DNA of 64,000 nt from positions 60,028,243 through 60,092,242 of the forward strand of contig NC_044278.2 in assembly GCF_004027225.2 (NCBI RefSeq), read 5' to 3'. The notes under the pieces are model-generated. The model was given only the letters and a program-made list of their open reading frames with translations, did not search any database and was not told the origin of the DNA. This document shows positions 1-10,977 of this stretch, one piece after another. How positions within the stretch are numbered: the first letter of the stretch is position 1; every line of letters starts with the position of its first letter. Both the position numbers and the translations under genes were made by a program. This DNA comes from Strigops habroptila. Its lineage: Eukaryota > Chordata > Aves > Psittaciformes > Psittacidae.

Positions 1-99
1 ACTCTAGGCGAGAGCTTCTTCGCCACATGTACTTTACTTTGCTGGAGTTCCCTGGTAATTAATCAAACTCGGAAAGGGATGCAACAAGTCCCGGCCTCG

Positions 100-850
100 G
101 TGGCAGGCGTGGAGAGAGCGCTTTAGGACAGGGACCAGGTTTGCTAAAACCGGGGATGGCGAGGAGCGTGGTGGCCTATAGCCGGCCGGCCTGCCGGCCG
201 GATGGATGGATGGAGCGAGGGGAGGTGATGCAGAGAGGTGGTTACCCCACCGGTATTCTCAGTTGGAGTTTAGCATAACGGAGCGGGCTCTGCCTGCAAT
301 GGCCGGCGGGAGAGAGGGGAAAGAGAGAGGAGGCGGGCGGCCCCGCGGGACCGGTGTCACGGCACTCGGGAGCTTATTTTTGGGGCTGAGAGGCTTTGGC
401 GAGACAAAAAGCTAAGGGGCTAAGGCCTAGCGGGGTTAGGCTGGCCGCCGACCCTGTTCTCCCCGCCGTCAAAGGAGCAGCGGGGCCGCGGGAGCGCCCA
501 CGGGGCCGCGCTGTCGGGGCCGCGCCGGCACCCGACCCCCCTTCCTTCCTTCTCCTCCCTGGGGGCCGCACCTCACCCAGGGAGAACGGTGCCCGGGCCG
601 CGTTTCCCCACACGTGGAAGGCCGGCCCGGGGCAGCGCCGACGGGGCGTCCGGCGGTGCCCGGCCGCGCTCCCTCCCCATCGCGGCTGCCCGGACGGCGG
701 AGTGCGGCGGCCAGGGAGGGGCGGGCGGGCCGGAGTTCCCGGCGGAGCGGGGCAGCCCCGGGGGGAGCCGGCGGGCGGGCGGCGCGGTGCCGCGGCGGCA
801 GCTGCTGCGGGTCCCACAAGTTGTTTTCCTCGTGGCGACCATTGAGGAAA
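100..850. promoter_or_regulatory. CpG island 1 at the left edge of the island cluster
   Basis: The stretch is GC-rich and dense in CpG, with repeated GC-box-like GGGCGGG cores (for example near 720 and 774). It changes abruptly near 850 to AT-rich sequence. This is the profile of an unmethylated vertebrate promoter island. Open frames in both strands are composition artefacts: they overlap in several frames, are rich in Pro, Arg, Gly and Ala, and show no domain. Strand and target gene cannot be decided, and the transcribed gene may lie left of the window. Confidence 0.75.
182..201. repeat. Perfect GC-only inverted repeat (9-2-9)
   Basis: The arm CCGGCCGGC is followed by CT and then its exact reverse complement GCCGGCCGG. 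A short GATG/GGAT tract follows directly. It could form a strong hairpin, but such palindromes arise easily in CpG islands and no function is implied. Confidence 0.7.
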
Positions 851-904
851 ACGCAGGCTCCTTTCTCCAAGATTTAAATTTCGCGGATGAATTACCATAC
901 AGCG

Positions 905-917
905 GTTGCTTAGCAAC
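905..917. promoter_or_regulatory. X-box palindrome, candidate RFX-factor binding site
   Basis: GTTGCTTAGCAAC is a perfect 6-1-6 palindrome made of two RFX half-sites, close to the family consensus GTTRCC-N1-3-RGYAAC. It lies just downstream of CpG island 1, in AT-richer sequence. RFX proteins bind such sites in ciliary and neural gene promoters. The match is seen directly; occupancy and role are inferred. Confidence 0.55.
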
Positions 918-1216
918 TAAATTCAAACCGGGCTAAGAATATGCAAGCTTTTTGTATTCTCATTAATAAAAATGCCACTCTGACACAGCAACCTGACTTT
1001 GGATCACTGCAACTTCTGTAAAAGCCATGGGAGAATACAAACCGGCTCCTCCATTTAATTACAGATCAGAGTGGCTTGAAATGTGATGTTTTGTTAATCT
1101 ATCTTCCTAAAAGCGATGTAAAAAATAACGGCTTTTCAAGAGCAGTGGAAAACTACTTTTTTAATGGAGCTGTCTCCTGGTGCTACTGATGGCTGTAAAG
1201 CGAAACCTTCTTTCTC

Positions 1217-1235
1217 TTTTTTTTTTTTTTTTTTT
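1217..1235. repeat. Poly(T) tract
   Basis: An uninterrupted run of T within a pyrimidine-rich stretch. No LINE or SINE body is attached that I can recognise. Confidence 0.9.
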
Positions 1236-1798
1236 GAGTCACACTTTCAAGTAGCATCCCCCCTTCCGTTTTGAGTTTCCTGAAATCAAAAAAACATTAA
1301 GACGTTTGGAACCACAGGGGAAGAAAGAAAATAATAATAAAAATAAATAAGCTGCAGGCGACTAGCAGGTTGGAGAGGCGAGCGTCGCCCAGGGAAGAGA
1401 AAGGGGGAGGTAAAAACGTCGAGGTGCAGCCCCAGCCTGGCACAGACCCACATGTGGGGTGCTGCCTGTCCTGGCTCTGGAGCAGGAGTCAGTCCCTTGT
1501 TCCGACATGATTCTGTTTGGCATAAAGTGCCCGGCTACTTCGGCTGAGGAGGGCAGGAGAAACGCCTTCAGGGACACCTTGTTGAATGTTTCTCTCCAAA
1601 AATGTATTTCCCCTTTCTGCTAACATTGACATTACATTGCTCTTAGAGCGCTGAAGATAAGCTCTTGGCGTTCGATTCTGGCATCGCGCACCCAATCTCG
1701 TATATATGGGAGAATGACCTCATCAGAGGAGGACTGTGTGTATAGATAGGATTATTTAAACATAGACTAGACACCTACATATAAAGCTATATATAAAG

Positions 1799-1840
1799 AT
1801 GTGTGTGTATGAGATAGATATATATATATCTGTATGTGTG
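1799..1840. repeat. Mixed TG/TA dinucleotide repeat
   Basis: Alternating TG units pass into ATAG and an (AT)n core, then return to TG. It is a degenerate microsatellite likely to vary in length between individuals. Confidence 0.8.
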
Positions 1841-4800
1841 GCTTCAGCAGCACCAAAGAACTTCCCCGCCAGCCCGTGGGAAGGGCTGCCTGCCTTTGGG
1901 ACGGGGGGCACTGGCTGCAGGGGCCGCTGGCTGCTTTCACTGATATCTGGGGGTTAGTTGTGGTGCTTTTCTAGCAACAGAGTTAAACCCAAACTTTCTT
2001 CCCTCCTCTCTTTCCCCCTTCGCCCCCCCCCCCTTTATTTTTTCCTCTTGAAAGTGCTAAAATTGAGCCTGAATTGCACAAAACCCAAGCCACGTTAAAA
2101 GTTCAGGCATGTAGGGGGGTTTATTATTGTTATATATATTTTTCCGACGGGGTTTGTCTGCAGGAGCCTGTCCGAGCTGTGCAGGTCACTGAGGAATCAG
2201 GGGGTGCTCCCTCCTCCCTCCCCCCCCCCCCCCTTTTGCTTTTAAGTTTTTCTTTTCTCCCCTGAAAGGGGGAGGATGGCTTGAAGGGGGGTGGTAGAGG
2301 CTGGTAGGCATTTTCCAAACGTGAGTTTGTGATCGAGGGAGCTCTCTCCCAGCAGGGTTTAGTCTCTACTCACTTTAAAACGTAGAACAGCCGACCAAAA
2401 AGAAAAGAAAAAAATCCCATATAACAAATACCAAAGGAAGAAAAGGCAGTGAAATGAGAACCTGTGAAGACAAGAGTCCCCCTGAAACTCAGGCTCACTC
2501 AAAGCTACAGCAGAGTGTTTTGCTTCTCTCCCCAACGGTTATAGGATGAGTATCACAAGGCTACAGCATAAATAATCACATTCCCTTCCATTTTGCATCT
2601 CTCTCTCTCTCTAGCAGAGTTGAGATTAAAAGCCAAAATCCAAGCGCAGCCCTTACAGAGTGGTTGAATGGTGCCAGTACATATGTTTCCCACTCACATG
2701 TTGAAAACTGTACCTTCAAACATAGGCTTGTTTCTGATAGCTTGCATTTCTTCAGCTACAAGGGGCGGGGGGGGAAGCTAAACAGAACTTTTCTGAATTG
2801 TTCCTATTGAGCACATCAGTAGGGTGAAAAGATGGCGTTACATTAGCTCGATACCTTCAACGCAAACAGGGAAGGTTTAGCAAGGCAAGCTCACAGGTGT
2901 GCCACAAATGGAGATCTTTATTTTAAGACCTGGGATGGCTCGAACTGACTTGATGCCAGTACTGAGCACCATAGCATATTTGGTTTGGAAACAAACTTTC
3001 CTCCGCAGTAGCATGAAGTGGGTTGCTGCTCCTCGATGCCAGGTCACTCCAACTGTCCCCTCTCTGCCTTTCTTGCAAGGTGCACCATAGAGAGGAGAGT
3101 TTCTATCCACAGGGATAGTGCTTTCCGATTACACTTCTGTGCCATGCCCTCCAAAGTCTAGGCAAGGGGTCCCAGCAGAATTATTTCTTCCTAGGAAGGA
3201 GACTAAGCCGAGAAGGGGAAAAATGGATTAGAAGTGGGAAAACAGCTGGGGACTGCTACCTGCACTGGTAGTAGGCCTGCTCTTAAACACAACACCAAGG
3301 CACCGAGATACGCATGTGAAATGACAAAGACAGGTGCTATTTCTTCCTGATGTCCACGTTGAGTGGAGAAAGCCAAAGGGTTGTTGACTATCTTGTGTCT
3401 GGGGCCATTCTTTCAATTTGAAATGAATTGATTTAAAAAAGCAGGGACTGGCAAATGGGGAACCGCATGGCTGCTATATTTATGTGCATCAAACCGAAAT
3501 TTAAACAACTTGAGGCAGTGTGGGCTGTATAAACGTTTTATATATAGTAACCTTTGTGCTATTAGTTTTGGAAATGCTTGGTGCTACTTCCCTGCCACCG
3601 CTCCATAGAGCTGACTATACAGCATTCAGTCCACGCTACAGGCAAGTGGGAACTGTTTGCTCAACAACTCTAGGCTCCATTTCCAACTGGAGTACTAACT
3701 TACACCCTGATCTGGTCACACAAAGCCAGGTAACCTGGTGTACATAGACCACTTCACTGAGCAGGCAGCTGAAATAAAAAAACTAAGTGCGTGGCTGTAG
3801 GGGAGGTGTGGGCTGGAGGGTCTTCTGAATGGGTTGGTTTGGTTATCTGGATTTTTTCTGCTCTCTGTGTGAGTGCTTGTGAGAGCCAGAGGATGGGGAC
3901 ATCCTCTGAAGCTGAGTCTGAGCTCATCTTTCCACCTCCCCTCCAAGTTGAAGACATTGTGAATATTTACCAAGTACGACAGACATGAGGAGTGCTGGGC
4001 ATTGATCATTATTATATCCCTTCCTCGACAGAAAGTGGGCCCAGGATAGCAGAGCTGAAACTAATCTTTCTGAAAGGGGGGAAGAAAAAGGAGGGGTGTG
4101 TTGGTGAAGAATCGTGCTGGAGTCACACACATTTCTTTCATCTTCTGGAGCTCTCATTCAAAACAGGGGTCCATCTGCCCAAGTAGGACATTTCTCAGAG
4201 AAATCTAATAGATATTTATTCCAGAGTCCACAGTAAAGCCATAGACCAAACGCAAGGTGCAAAGCTCTCCATTTGTTTCTCTTTCTCTCACACGCATACA
4301 CACACACACAAACATACACTCCCTTCTCTCCCTAAAATAATAAAACATCCTCTCCCCAGTTCTGCCGCCTTCCCTATTTTATGCAGATCCATACTCAAAT
4401 GTGTACCAAAATTCTTAACTCAGTTTACTGAAATCGCCTAGATTGTCGAGGAAATTAAACTAAACAAGGAGCTGTGTGAAATGTTGAACTTTAAATACCA
4501 TCCACTACCTCGAGAAGAAGAAAATGAGTCAATAAATGCTCAGGTTTCTGCTACTTTCAGATTATCCTAATTAAAAGAATTATTTTGTTAGATATTTTTC
4601 TTTGCCTTAGCGTGGTGAGAATTCCCTCATGCTGTAATAGTGGGTATTTGAAAATAATGCTTTTCTCTTTTGATTTTGGGCTGAAGGACGGGGTTACGGT
4701 GTCTCCCCTTGGTGTTAATGACAGATACGGACGTGTTTAATCTCACGAATGGTACGTGTGTTTCTGTGAATACCAGGCGAGATGACAATGTCATTCTCAG

Positions 4801-4842
4801 TAGCCTAGAAGAGGCATGTTTTACCTGGAGAACTGGGCTGGG

Positions 4843-4859
4843 TGCTGCTGCTGCTGCTG
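4843..4859. repeat. Short (CTG)n trinucleotide repeat
   Basis: About five and a half uninterrupted TGC/CTG units sit just left of the minus-strand exon candidate. They are not in any supported coding frame. Confidence 0.85.
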
Positions 4860-4998
4860 TTCTGGGGTTTGGGTTGGATTTTTAATTGTCCTGCCTATTC
4901 TCTCAAGCCAGTACTAATGCCATACAGCAGGGCTGAGGCCAGGGCTGAGCGAGCCCCGTCATTAACAATAGCATAAACAAAGGAAGGGGACCAGTTAC

Positions 4999-5111
4999 CT
5001 TGACATTAGATGCCCGCTTTGTTCCCAAGCCTCCAACTGCATCCTGAAGCCCATACAGGGAAGTATTGCCTACGGGAATGAATAATCCACTCCAGCTATT
5101 GTCCCAATCCC
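4999..5111 (-). other. Candidate internal exon, 113 bp, minus strand
   Basis: Read on the minus strand, an A-free pyrimidine/G tract of about 30 nt ends in TTTTCCAG directly before the exon. The other end reads AAG followed by the donor GTAACT. A branch-point-like TGTCATC lies about 35-40 nt upstream of the acceptor. Two of the three frames contain stops. The third is open for 37 codons, starts with a split codon and includes DWDNSWSG early and GLGTKRASNVK at the end. I do not recognise the peptide. It could be an alternative coding exon, a 5'UTR exon or a lncRNA exon. A CpG island lies immediately upstream in transcript direction, and strong donors occur further upstream on the same strand. 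Splice signals are seen; exon status is inferred. Confidence 0.4.
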
Positions 5112-5149
5112 CTGGAAAACAAGACAACACAACCAAAACAAAGATGACA

Positions 5150-6100
5150 GCCCCCACCCCCCCGCTCCGCACGGAGCCTGCAAATGGTTCCATCCCCTCA
5201 TGCCTTTCCCCGCACTTCTCCCGGCCACTCTCGCCACTAACCCGCACCCCTGAGCGCTGCCCAAGGGCGCTTCCTGCTTCGCCCAAGCTCCCCAGGCCCG
5301 CTATTCCCCAGTTTCCACGAGGCAGGGGGTTGGAGGACCCCACACGCACACTCCGTGCTCTGGGGAGGACGAGGGGCAGCGAGGAGGTTGTGTGCTCCTG
5401 TGCTTCCGCAGCCCGGCCGGGCCGCACGGGGGGTGTCCGCGGTGGACAGGGCGGCCCGGCGGGGTGGAATGGGTGCCCTCCAGCCGGGGTGTCGTGTGTG
5501 TGTGTCCCTGGCCTGTCACAGGGAGACGGGATTCATCCCACCACCACCGCGGCGTGGCCTGACCGAGGTGCAGCGCGACATCCCCACGCACCGCCGTGGG
5601 GAGCCTAAGGCGGGGGGGGGGGGGCGAGCGTCTCTGTCTGTGTGTGCGTGTATCTCCATTGTCCTTCCAGCTTCGCCCTCTCGGGGCGGTTTTCCCCGTG
5701 GAAGGACCCACCCGGCGCTGCGCTCCCCTCCCCACCCCCCCCGCCTGGCAGACCCCCGCTCCGCAGCCTCCTGGATTTGGCAGAAACGCCCAGTGCAAGC
5801 CTCCCCCCCCCTTCCTCTTCCCTCCCCGCTCCTGCCCGGCCTGAGGAAGGAGCCTGCGTGGAGAGGGAACGTCCGTTTCCTCTGCCAAAATAATTGAGCT
5901 CCTCGCATCCAATTTTGCGTTCCCCTTCTCCTCGAGACCCATGCTGGCCCTAAGGCAGAAAGATGGATAGGAGCCCCCCCAAAGTTTGAGGGGGGCTGGT
6001 CTAATTCCCTCCTTCCCTGCACGGAGGTGGAGCCGGGCCAGGCCACAGTAGCACTCCCGGGGGCTCCCCCCGACCCCGGTGGCAGCTTTTGTTCCCGCCG
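5150..6100. promoter_or_regulatory. CpG island 2
   Basis: GC- and CpG-rich sequence with CCCC/GGGG runs and GGGCGG-type cores. It begins right beside the acceptor of the minus-strand exon candidate, so it could hold a promoter or an earlier exon of that transcript. Open frames of up to about 210 codons here overlap on both strands and have low-complexity Pro/Arg/Gly composition. I treat them as non-coding. Confidence 0.7.
5612..5624. repeat. Poly(G) run
   Basis: Thirteen consecutive G, a likely sequencing-error and length-variation point inside CpG island 2. Confidence 0.85.
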
Positions 6101-6429
6101 AGCTCGGAGAGGAGCAAGTTCAAGCCCCGGGAGCCCTGTGCCTTCGCCTGGCTCTCCGGGATAAGAGGAAGAAGACCTGGTGGCTTAGCCCGAGGTAGAG
6201 GGAGGCCTTAGGAGGCAGATGCACCGATCCCAGAGGTAGCCAAATCCATCCTCGCAACGTGAGGAGGTTCGTGAGGATACAGGAGGAGCGACAGAGGTAG
6301 TCTGAACCTAAAGCTTCAAAGGTTGCTTCAAAGGTTAAGACCTCCCTCGTCAAACGCTGCTGGGCTGAAGTTGGGGAGCATCAACATTAGTGCAAATTTC
6401 AAAGCACTGAAAATAGCTCTACGAAATCC

Positions 6430-6850
6430 CGATGATCGGGCACCGGTTCTTTTTTCCCGGGACATGTGCATTAGGGGAAGCTTTTCCCGGAGGTTCCTGT
6501 GAGCGAGGCCAGCGGGAGCCACGGCTGCCACCCAGCCATCCCACCCCCCGCACCTGCAGCCTCTGGCTGCGCTGGGGACCCTGCTGCTGCTGCCGGCTCA
6601 GTAACATTCCCCCCCCCCAAGCTGTGTCGGGAGCAAACTTGCTCCCAAACCCACCACCCCCACTCCGCTCCCGGGCCGTGCCCCTGCTGGGAGCCGCGGC
6701 GGCCGGGCAGGGGCCGGCCCCGGCAGCCCTTTATGCGCAGCGGTCAGCACCCGGGGGGTGGGTTTGCAGCTGCATGCAAATAAATCCCCGGCAATAATCT
6801 CAGGCGGGTGTGCTGCCCCGACGACGAAGTGCCGCCACAAACGCGAGTGC
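6430..6850. promoter_or_regulatory. CpG island 3 with octamer site
   Basis: A compact GC-rich island. It contains a perfect GGGAGCAA-AC-TTGCTCCC palindrome (6629-6646) and ends in an octamer element. Many CCCC runs and GC-box-like cores are visible. It is probably a promoter or enhancer island of the same locus as its neighbours; the target is unknown. Confidence 0.6.
6774..6781 (+). promoter_or_regulatory. Octamer motif ATGCAAAT (POU/OCT site)
   Basis: An exact match to the canonical POU-factor octamer, inside the longer word TGCATGCAAATAA. Single 8-bp matches occur by chance, but this one sits in a CpG island, which raises its plausibility. Confidence 0.45.
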
Positions 6851-7351
6851 TGGTTTTCTTTTTTCCCCCTCTTTTTTTAATTCTTGACCACCTAGGTCCC
6901 TCAACCCAGGGAAACAAATAAAAATAGGGAGGGAAGAAGAGAGGGGGAGAAAGAAGTTGGTTTCATCAAACGCAGCCTGCTTTTGTGATATACGGGAGCC
7001 GAGGATTTGTTTCCTGCACCTCTGAGAGAACATCGCCACCCGCCCCAGCTGGAGAAAACGATTCCACGCGTGACGAGCAGGACCGAGGTGTCCTACCCAC
7101 GCGGCCGCCCGCTGCTGCCTTATTTGTTTCGTGCCCACGTGGAAAATGCATCTTTCCCCTCAATTTTAATTGAGTTACAGCTGTATTCGATATGGGACGG
7201 GGGGTGGTGGGGGTGGGGGTGTGATTTTGTGCAGTATCTTTTCTTGCAGGTAAAAGTTCTTCTGTTTGGTTGGTTTACTGCTCTCCAACAAACCTACCCC
7301 TGTACTGTTTGCACGTATAGGGGGAGGGATGTTTGGTGTTTTCCTTGCCCG

Positions 7352-7371
7352 TCTTAAGCGAAAGCTTAAGA
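7352..7371. repeat. Perfect 8-bp stem with GAAA loop
   Basis: TCTTAAGC, GAAA, GCTTAAGA: two exactly complementary arms around a four-base loop of the GNRA type, which is unusually stable in RNA on the plus strand. No recognised RNA family surrounds it, and the stem does not extend further. Confidence 0.6.
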
Positions 7372-7589
7372 GCAGAGTCAATGGGATAAAAGGAAAAATA
7401 AATAAATAAGAGAGGGTGAATCTTTGAGAAAGAGCCGGAGTGGAAGAAGAAGAAAAATCAAACCGCAAAAAAAATCCCAGCAACCCAATTCCAGAGAGGA
7501 TGGGATGGAGAAGAGTTCCCAATTGCCATTCTGCAGACTGCCATCAAATAAAAAGGGGGGTGGGGAGCGAATAATCACATTGAAGGCTT

Positions 7590-8760
7590 AGGTGGGGGGT
7601 GACTTTTGGGAATTGGGAGTCTCTGCCGACCAGCAATCCTTCGGGGCACCTGGTGTCCCCCGGGAAGACACCCCCTCCCCCTGTTGCCCCATTCCGCTAG
7701 TTCTCCCGGTTCCGAGGAGGATGCGGCACCCAGCCCGGGGGGAACTGCCTGATCTCCCTCTTTCCTACCCCGAACTTCGGGAGGGGGACACGTTATTCCT
7801 GTGGAAAAGCCCGTTTCCCTGTCAAAACAGTGGCAGCTGGGCGTCCAGCCACCCTCCCCCCCCGCCGCCAGCTCGCCCCGGGGCTGCGGGCTGCCGGTGC
7901 GCGGCCCCCGGCCTGACCCCAGCCTTCGCCCGCTCCACCTGAGCCGGCCCCGCTCTGCTTCCGCGTTTCACCCATTGGGGCGGGGACGCTTCTTCGCAGC
8001 CGTCGTGCCGGGCACAAACGGGCCGCCCCGCGACCAGCTGCCCCCAACTCCTCCCCTCCGGCCCACCGGGGGCTCTCCCAGGCTTTGCCCAACTCTCCTA
8101 AATCCCCTCCCAGGCTTTGTCCTTCCTCAGCTCCCCCGCTGAGCCCGGCGCCCCAGCACCCAGGACCCGCCGGCAGCCGGGGAGTGTCAGGGCAGGGGTG
8201 ACTATCTCCTCGGTGTCGCGGCTGCACGCCCCGGCTTTTCCTGCCCCCGGCCTTGCGGCAGCCCCTCCATTCCGCCTGTGCACAGAGCCTGGCCCAGCTG
8301 CCGCTTGTCCCCTTGGGGGGCTTTTCCCCCTCTCCCCTTCTTCCCTTCCCTTTCCCTGGTCCTTCCCCGCCGGGGGCCGCAGCCTGGCCCTCCGGGGGGG
8401 CTCAGCGCCCCGCAGGCTCCCTGACCGCCGCTGCCTCCCTGCCTCCGTTCGCAACACAAAAGCCCCGGACCGAAGCGGCCGAGCAAAGCCCTCGCCCGCT
8501 GCCCTCTCCACAATGCGAACTCCAGAGGGAGGTCTCCCCACTGGGCTTCGCTCCTAAGCCCGGCAGTCCCTTAGTCTTTGGAGCTTTCGGCAGGAGAAAG
8601 AGGAGTTGGTCACCTCAGGCACCTTTACGTGACCAGAGGCAGGGACCAGGACAGCGTTGCGCCGGTTTCCGCAACCCAAAAGGAACCCTCAGGGCACGGG
8701 GAGTAGGGCTGAAAGCCAGGGGGTGTCTCCGGAGCACCCCTCACCCCTTACACCCCATGC
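7590..8760. promoter_or_regulatory. CpG island 4, largest uninterrupted island
   Basis: About 1.2 kb of GC-rich, CpG-dense sequence. It contains an NF-Y/GC-box pair at 7974-7985 and several further GC-box-like stretches. Frames of up to 180 codons on both strands reflect the low density of stop codons. No motif of a transcription-factor DNA-binding domain or other family could be read in them. A promoter function is likely, strand undetermined. Confidence 0.7.
7974..7985. promoter_or_regulatory. Inverted CCAAT box (ATTGG) overlapping a GC box
   Basis: ATTGG at 7974-7978 is the reverse CCAAT core bound by NF-Y. It overlaps GGGGCGGGG (7977-7985), an Sp/KLF-type GC box. A TTCCGCG word, E2F-like, lies a few bases upstream. 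This close arrangement is common in TATA-less CpG promoters, so a transcription start may be nearby. Confidence 0.45.
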
Positions 8761-8811
8761 ACAGCCTCCTCAACTCTGTCCGTGAAACTGTTTAAGACAG
8801 CAGCTGAAACA

Positions 8812-8910
8812 CCATTAATTGTAACTGATTAACATGGATTAGTTTGGCCTCCAAAGCACTTTAAGTCAATTCAGCAGCCATAATAATAATTAATTCATTA
8901 ATAAGTACTA
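8812..8910. promoter_or_regulatory. TAAT-dense block between CpG islands, candidate enhancer
   Basis: Within about 100 bp there are many ATTAAT, TAATTG, GATTAAC, GATTAG and TTAATTAATTCATTAAT words, which are homeodomain core sites. CpG islands lie on both sides. The dense, non-tandem arrangement argues against a simple microsatellite and resembles conserved developmental enhancers. Conservation was not tested. Confidence 0.4.
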
Positions 8911-9162
8911 TTGGTGCTTCATCACTAACGCCAAGAAAAGTTTCTCCGCGAAGTACAGGTGGCAGGGAGTGTTAAAATGAAAACATTTGCATGCAACTTT
9001 TTAACCAGAAGGGAAAGCACTTTGGTTATATTTGGAGACATGTGTCTCACACATTTCCCCCTTTTTTTGTAAACTATGTAAGAATAAACATTACAGCTCT
9101 GGGCTTTTAATTTCTCCAGATGGAATCATAAAGTACCTAGTAGATTTCTTTCTTTCTTTTTA

Positions 9163-9184
9163 TTTTTTTTTTTTTTTTTTTTTT
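9163..9184. repeat. Poly(T) tract
   Basis: A run of 22 T following TTTCTTTC units. Confidence 0.9.
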
Positions 9185-9419
9185 GTACTATACAATTGAG
9201 GACACATGTCTGCTTTTCCCAATGAGGACCGAGAAGCAACTTAATTTGAAGGCATAACTACTGAACCACATTTCGAATAACACACTCGAACAAGTTCACT
9301 TTAAAAGGCAGGAAACCGCTAAGAGCACAGCACTGAAAGTTGCTCCTTCCCACTGGAGCTCCACTGACCTTCACATACACCCTATCGTTTCCTATGCGTA
9401 TAGGAGAAGTGTATGTACA

Positions 9420-9745
9420 CGTATGGGTGGAGGGGTGCCTGGCCGCGGAGGGGGCTTTTCCAAGGCGCTCACATCCCCAGGAGGCCCCGGGATGCTCGGG
9501 ATCCCCCCCGTTACGGCGGTGGAGCCCTGTGATGAATGATGGTGGGAAGAGAGAGCTCCTCCCGCCCCCTTCCCCGGCTGCACCGAGGGGTTTACTCACC
9601 CTCCCGGCGCTCCCCTCCGCTCCTCACACGGCCACCTGCGCACCCAGCAAAGCGCTGCCGGGGAGGGCGAAAGGAGTGGGGAGCTCCGAAACCCCACTGC
9701 TTGGGTACCGTAGGGCTGCACGCATGCTGAGCGGGTCAGGATCCC
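9420..9745 (-). promoter_or_regulatory. CpG island 5 with minus-strand splice donor
   Basis: A short GC-rich island. On the minus strand GAGGGTGAGTAAA (donor GTGAGT at plus 9594-9599) is a near-consensus 5' splice site preceded by GC-rich sequence, as at the end of a first exon in a CpG promoter. It could pair with the acceptor at 5111/5112. The island is clear; the exon is inference. Confidence 0.5.
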
Positions 9746-9940
9746 CTGGGCTGGGCGGGAAATAACATGAAAAAAACAAAAGAAAAAGCTAAAGATAAAG
9801 TCCAAGGACAAGATTTCTTGCCCTAAATTCTATTATCCGTTGGGGGGTTTTGCTTTTCTTTGACTTTTTTCTTTTTTTAATTGGATTTTGATGATGGGAA
9901 TGAACAAAATAGCCCACTCATCTTCCTAACTAGACTCAGC

Positions 9941-9966
9941 CTCCCCTCCTCCTCCTCCTCCCCCCC
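9941..9966. repeat. (TCC)n / poly(C) pyrimidine tract
   Basis: Repeated TCC units run into a C homopolymer. On the minus strand this is a purine tract. Confidence 0.75.
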
Positions 9967-10977
9967 AGTCCCCTGCCCGGTTCTGACTTACATGTGTTTA
10001 GCGCAATGGCAAGGGGCTCCCCACTGGAGCCCTGGCAGAGAGTGCGTGTAAAGCGCGGATGATTTACTCCCCGAGGATTCGGGTCCCGCGTGTGAGCCTC
10101 CGGCCCCACGTCAGCTGGGCACTGCTGCAGACAAACATCCTTAAATATGCATAAGGAACAGTTCACTTTCTTAAAGGAGAACTCACCCCGCTGGGAAGTT
10201 CACTGCCCGACAGCAGCGACGGAGTGCGGGGCGGGGGGTGGCCTTTCCGCCGGGAGAGCCCTGACCTCTTCCTGGGGTGTTCGCCTACACGCTCAGCAAC
10301 CCAGGTGGGGGGACGCGGCCGCCTTTCTGCTGGGGACCGGGTGGAGAAGTGACGCCAAGCCGGCCACTGGCTCGGTGCGCGGTGTTTGAGCGGACCCGCG
10401 CTGTCACCCGGCAGCGCTATCCCCGTCCGTCCCCGCCATGCCCGGTGTGAGTCACGGGCAGAGCCGCGCACCGAGGGCAGCCCCGCTCCGGCGGGTCGCC
10501 GACTCGGGCCACCGGGGGGCTGTCCGGAAACGTGCGGGGTCCTAAAGCGGGGGAAACACGGGACTCCAAGAAAAGACAAAAACGGGGAGTGTGTGTGGGG
10601 GGGTTGTTGATGAAACCCTCAGCCAGCAGCGCGCAGGCCGGCTGTGCAGATTGCCCGAGCAGCTTTTTGGAACAGAACAGGAACGCGGGGAGGGACGGCG
10701 ACCTGCGCGCGGGTTCCGCCGGGCTCCCCGGTCGGGACCCGTCTGGGGCACCGGTCGTGTGTCCCTTCGTCCCTCCAGGCTCTTCGCCCGGGAGGAGCGC
10801 GGCTCTCCGGGACCTGGTCGCCCGCTTGTCCCCCCACACCTTGCTGCGGGGCCCCCGGGGGCCGGGCCGCGGGGCTGCGGTAGGTGAATGGGCATCCTGC
10901 CGCCGGTGTCCCCCCACTCCCAGCCCTCCGCGGGGCGGGCTCTACGCGTTTCGGACACTGAGTTTATGGTTTTTAAT

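Larger units (their letters stand above)
851..4998. other. Non-coding DNA between CpG islands 1 and 2, possible conserved blocks
   Basis: No convincing coding exon was found: frames are short, overlap on both strands and match no known family. Two stretches, about 860-1190 and 4370-4820, are low in simple repeats and rich in TAAT, ATTA and AAT-type words, as conserved regulatory elements near developmental genes often are. The rest holds homopolymers (C runs near 2020 and 2221), pyrimidine tracts and a CA-rich patch near 4293-4312. A plus-strand GTGAGT follows AAAC near 2320, an isolated donor-like match. Confidence 0.5.

Noticed and set aside
374-936. Several open frames of 115-180 codons on both strands
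   Set aside because: They overlap in many frames in CpG-rich DNA where stops are rare. The products are Pro/Arg/Gly/Ala-rich and show no family motif.
5066-6046. Frames of up to 213 codons in CpG island 2
   Set aside because: The same compositional effect, with simultaneous open frames on both strands. No domain or splice-supported structure apart from the separate exon candidate at 4999-5111.
7793-8795. Frames of 144-180 codons in CpG island 4
   Set aside because: Low-complexity translations with no homeobox, zinc-finger, bHLH or other motif readable.
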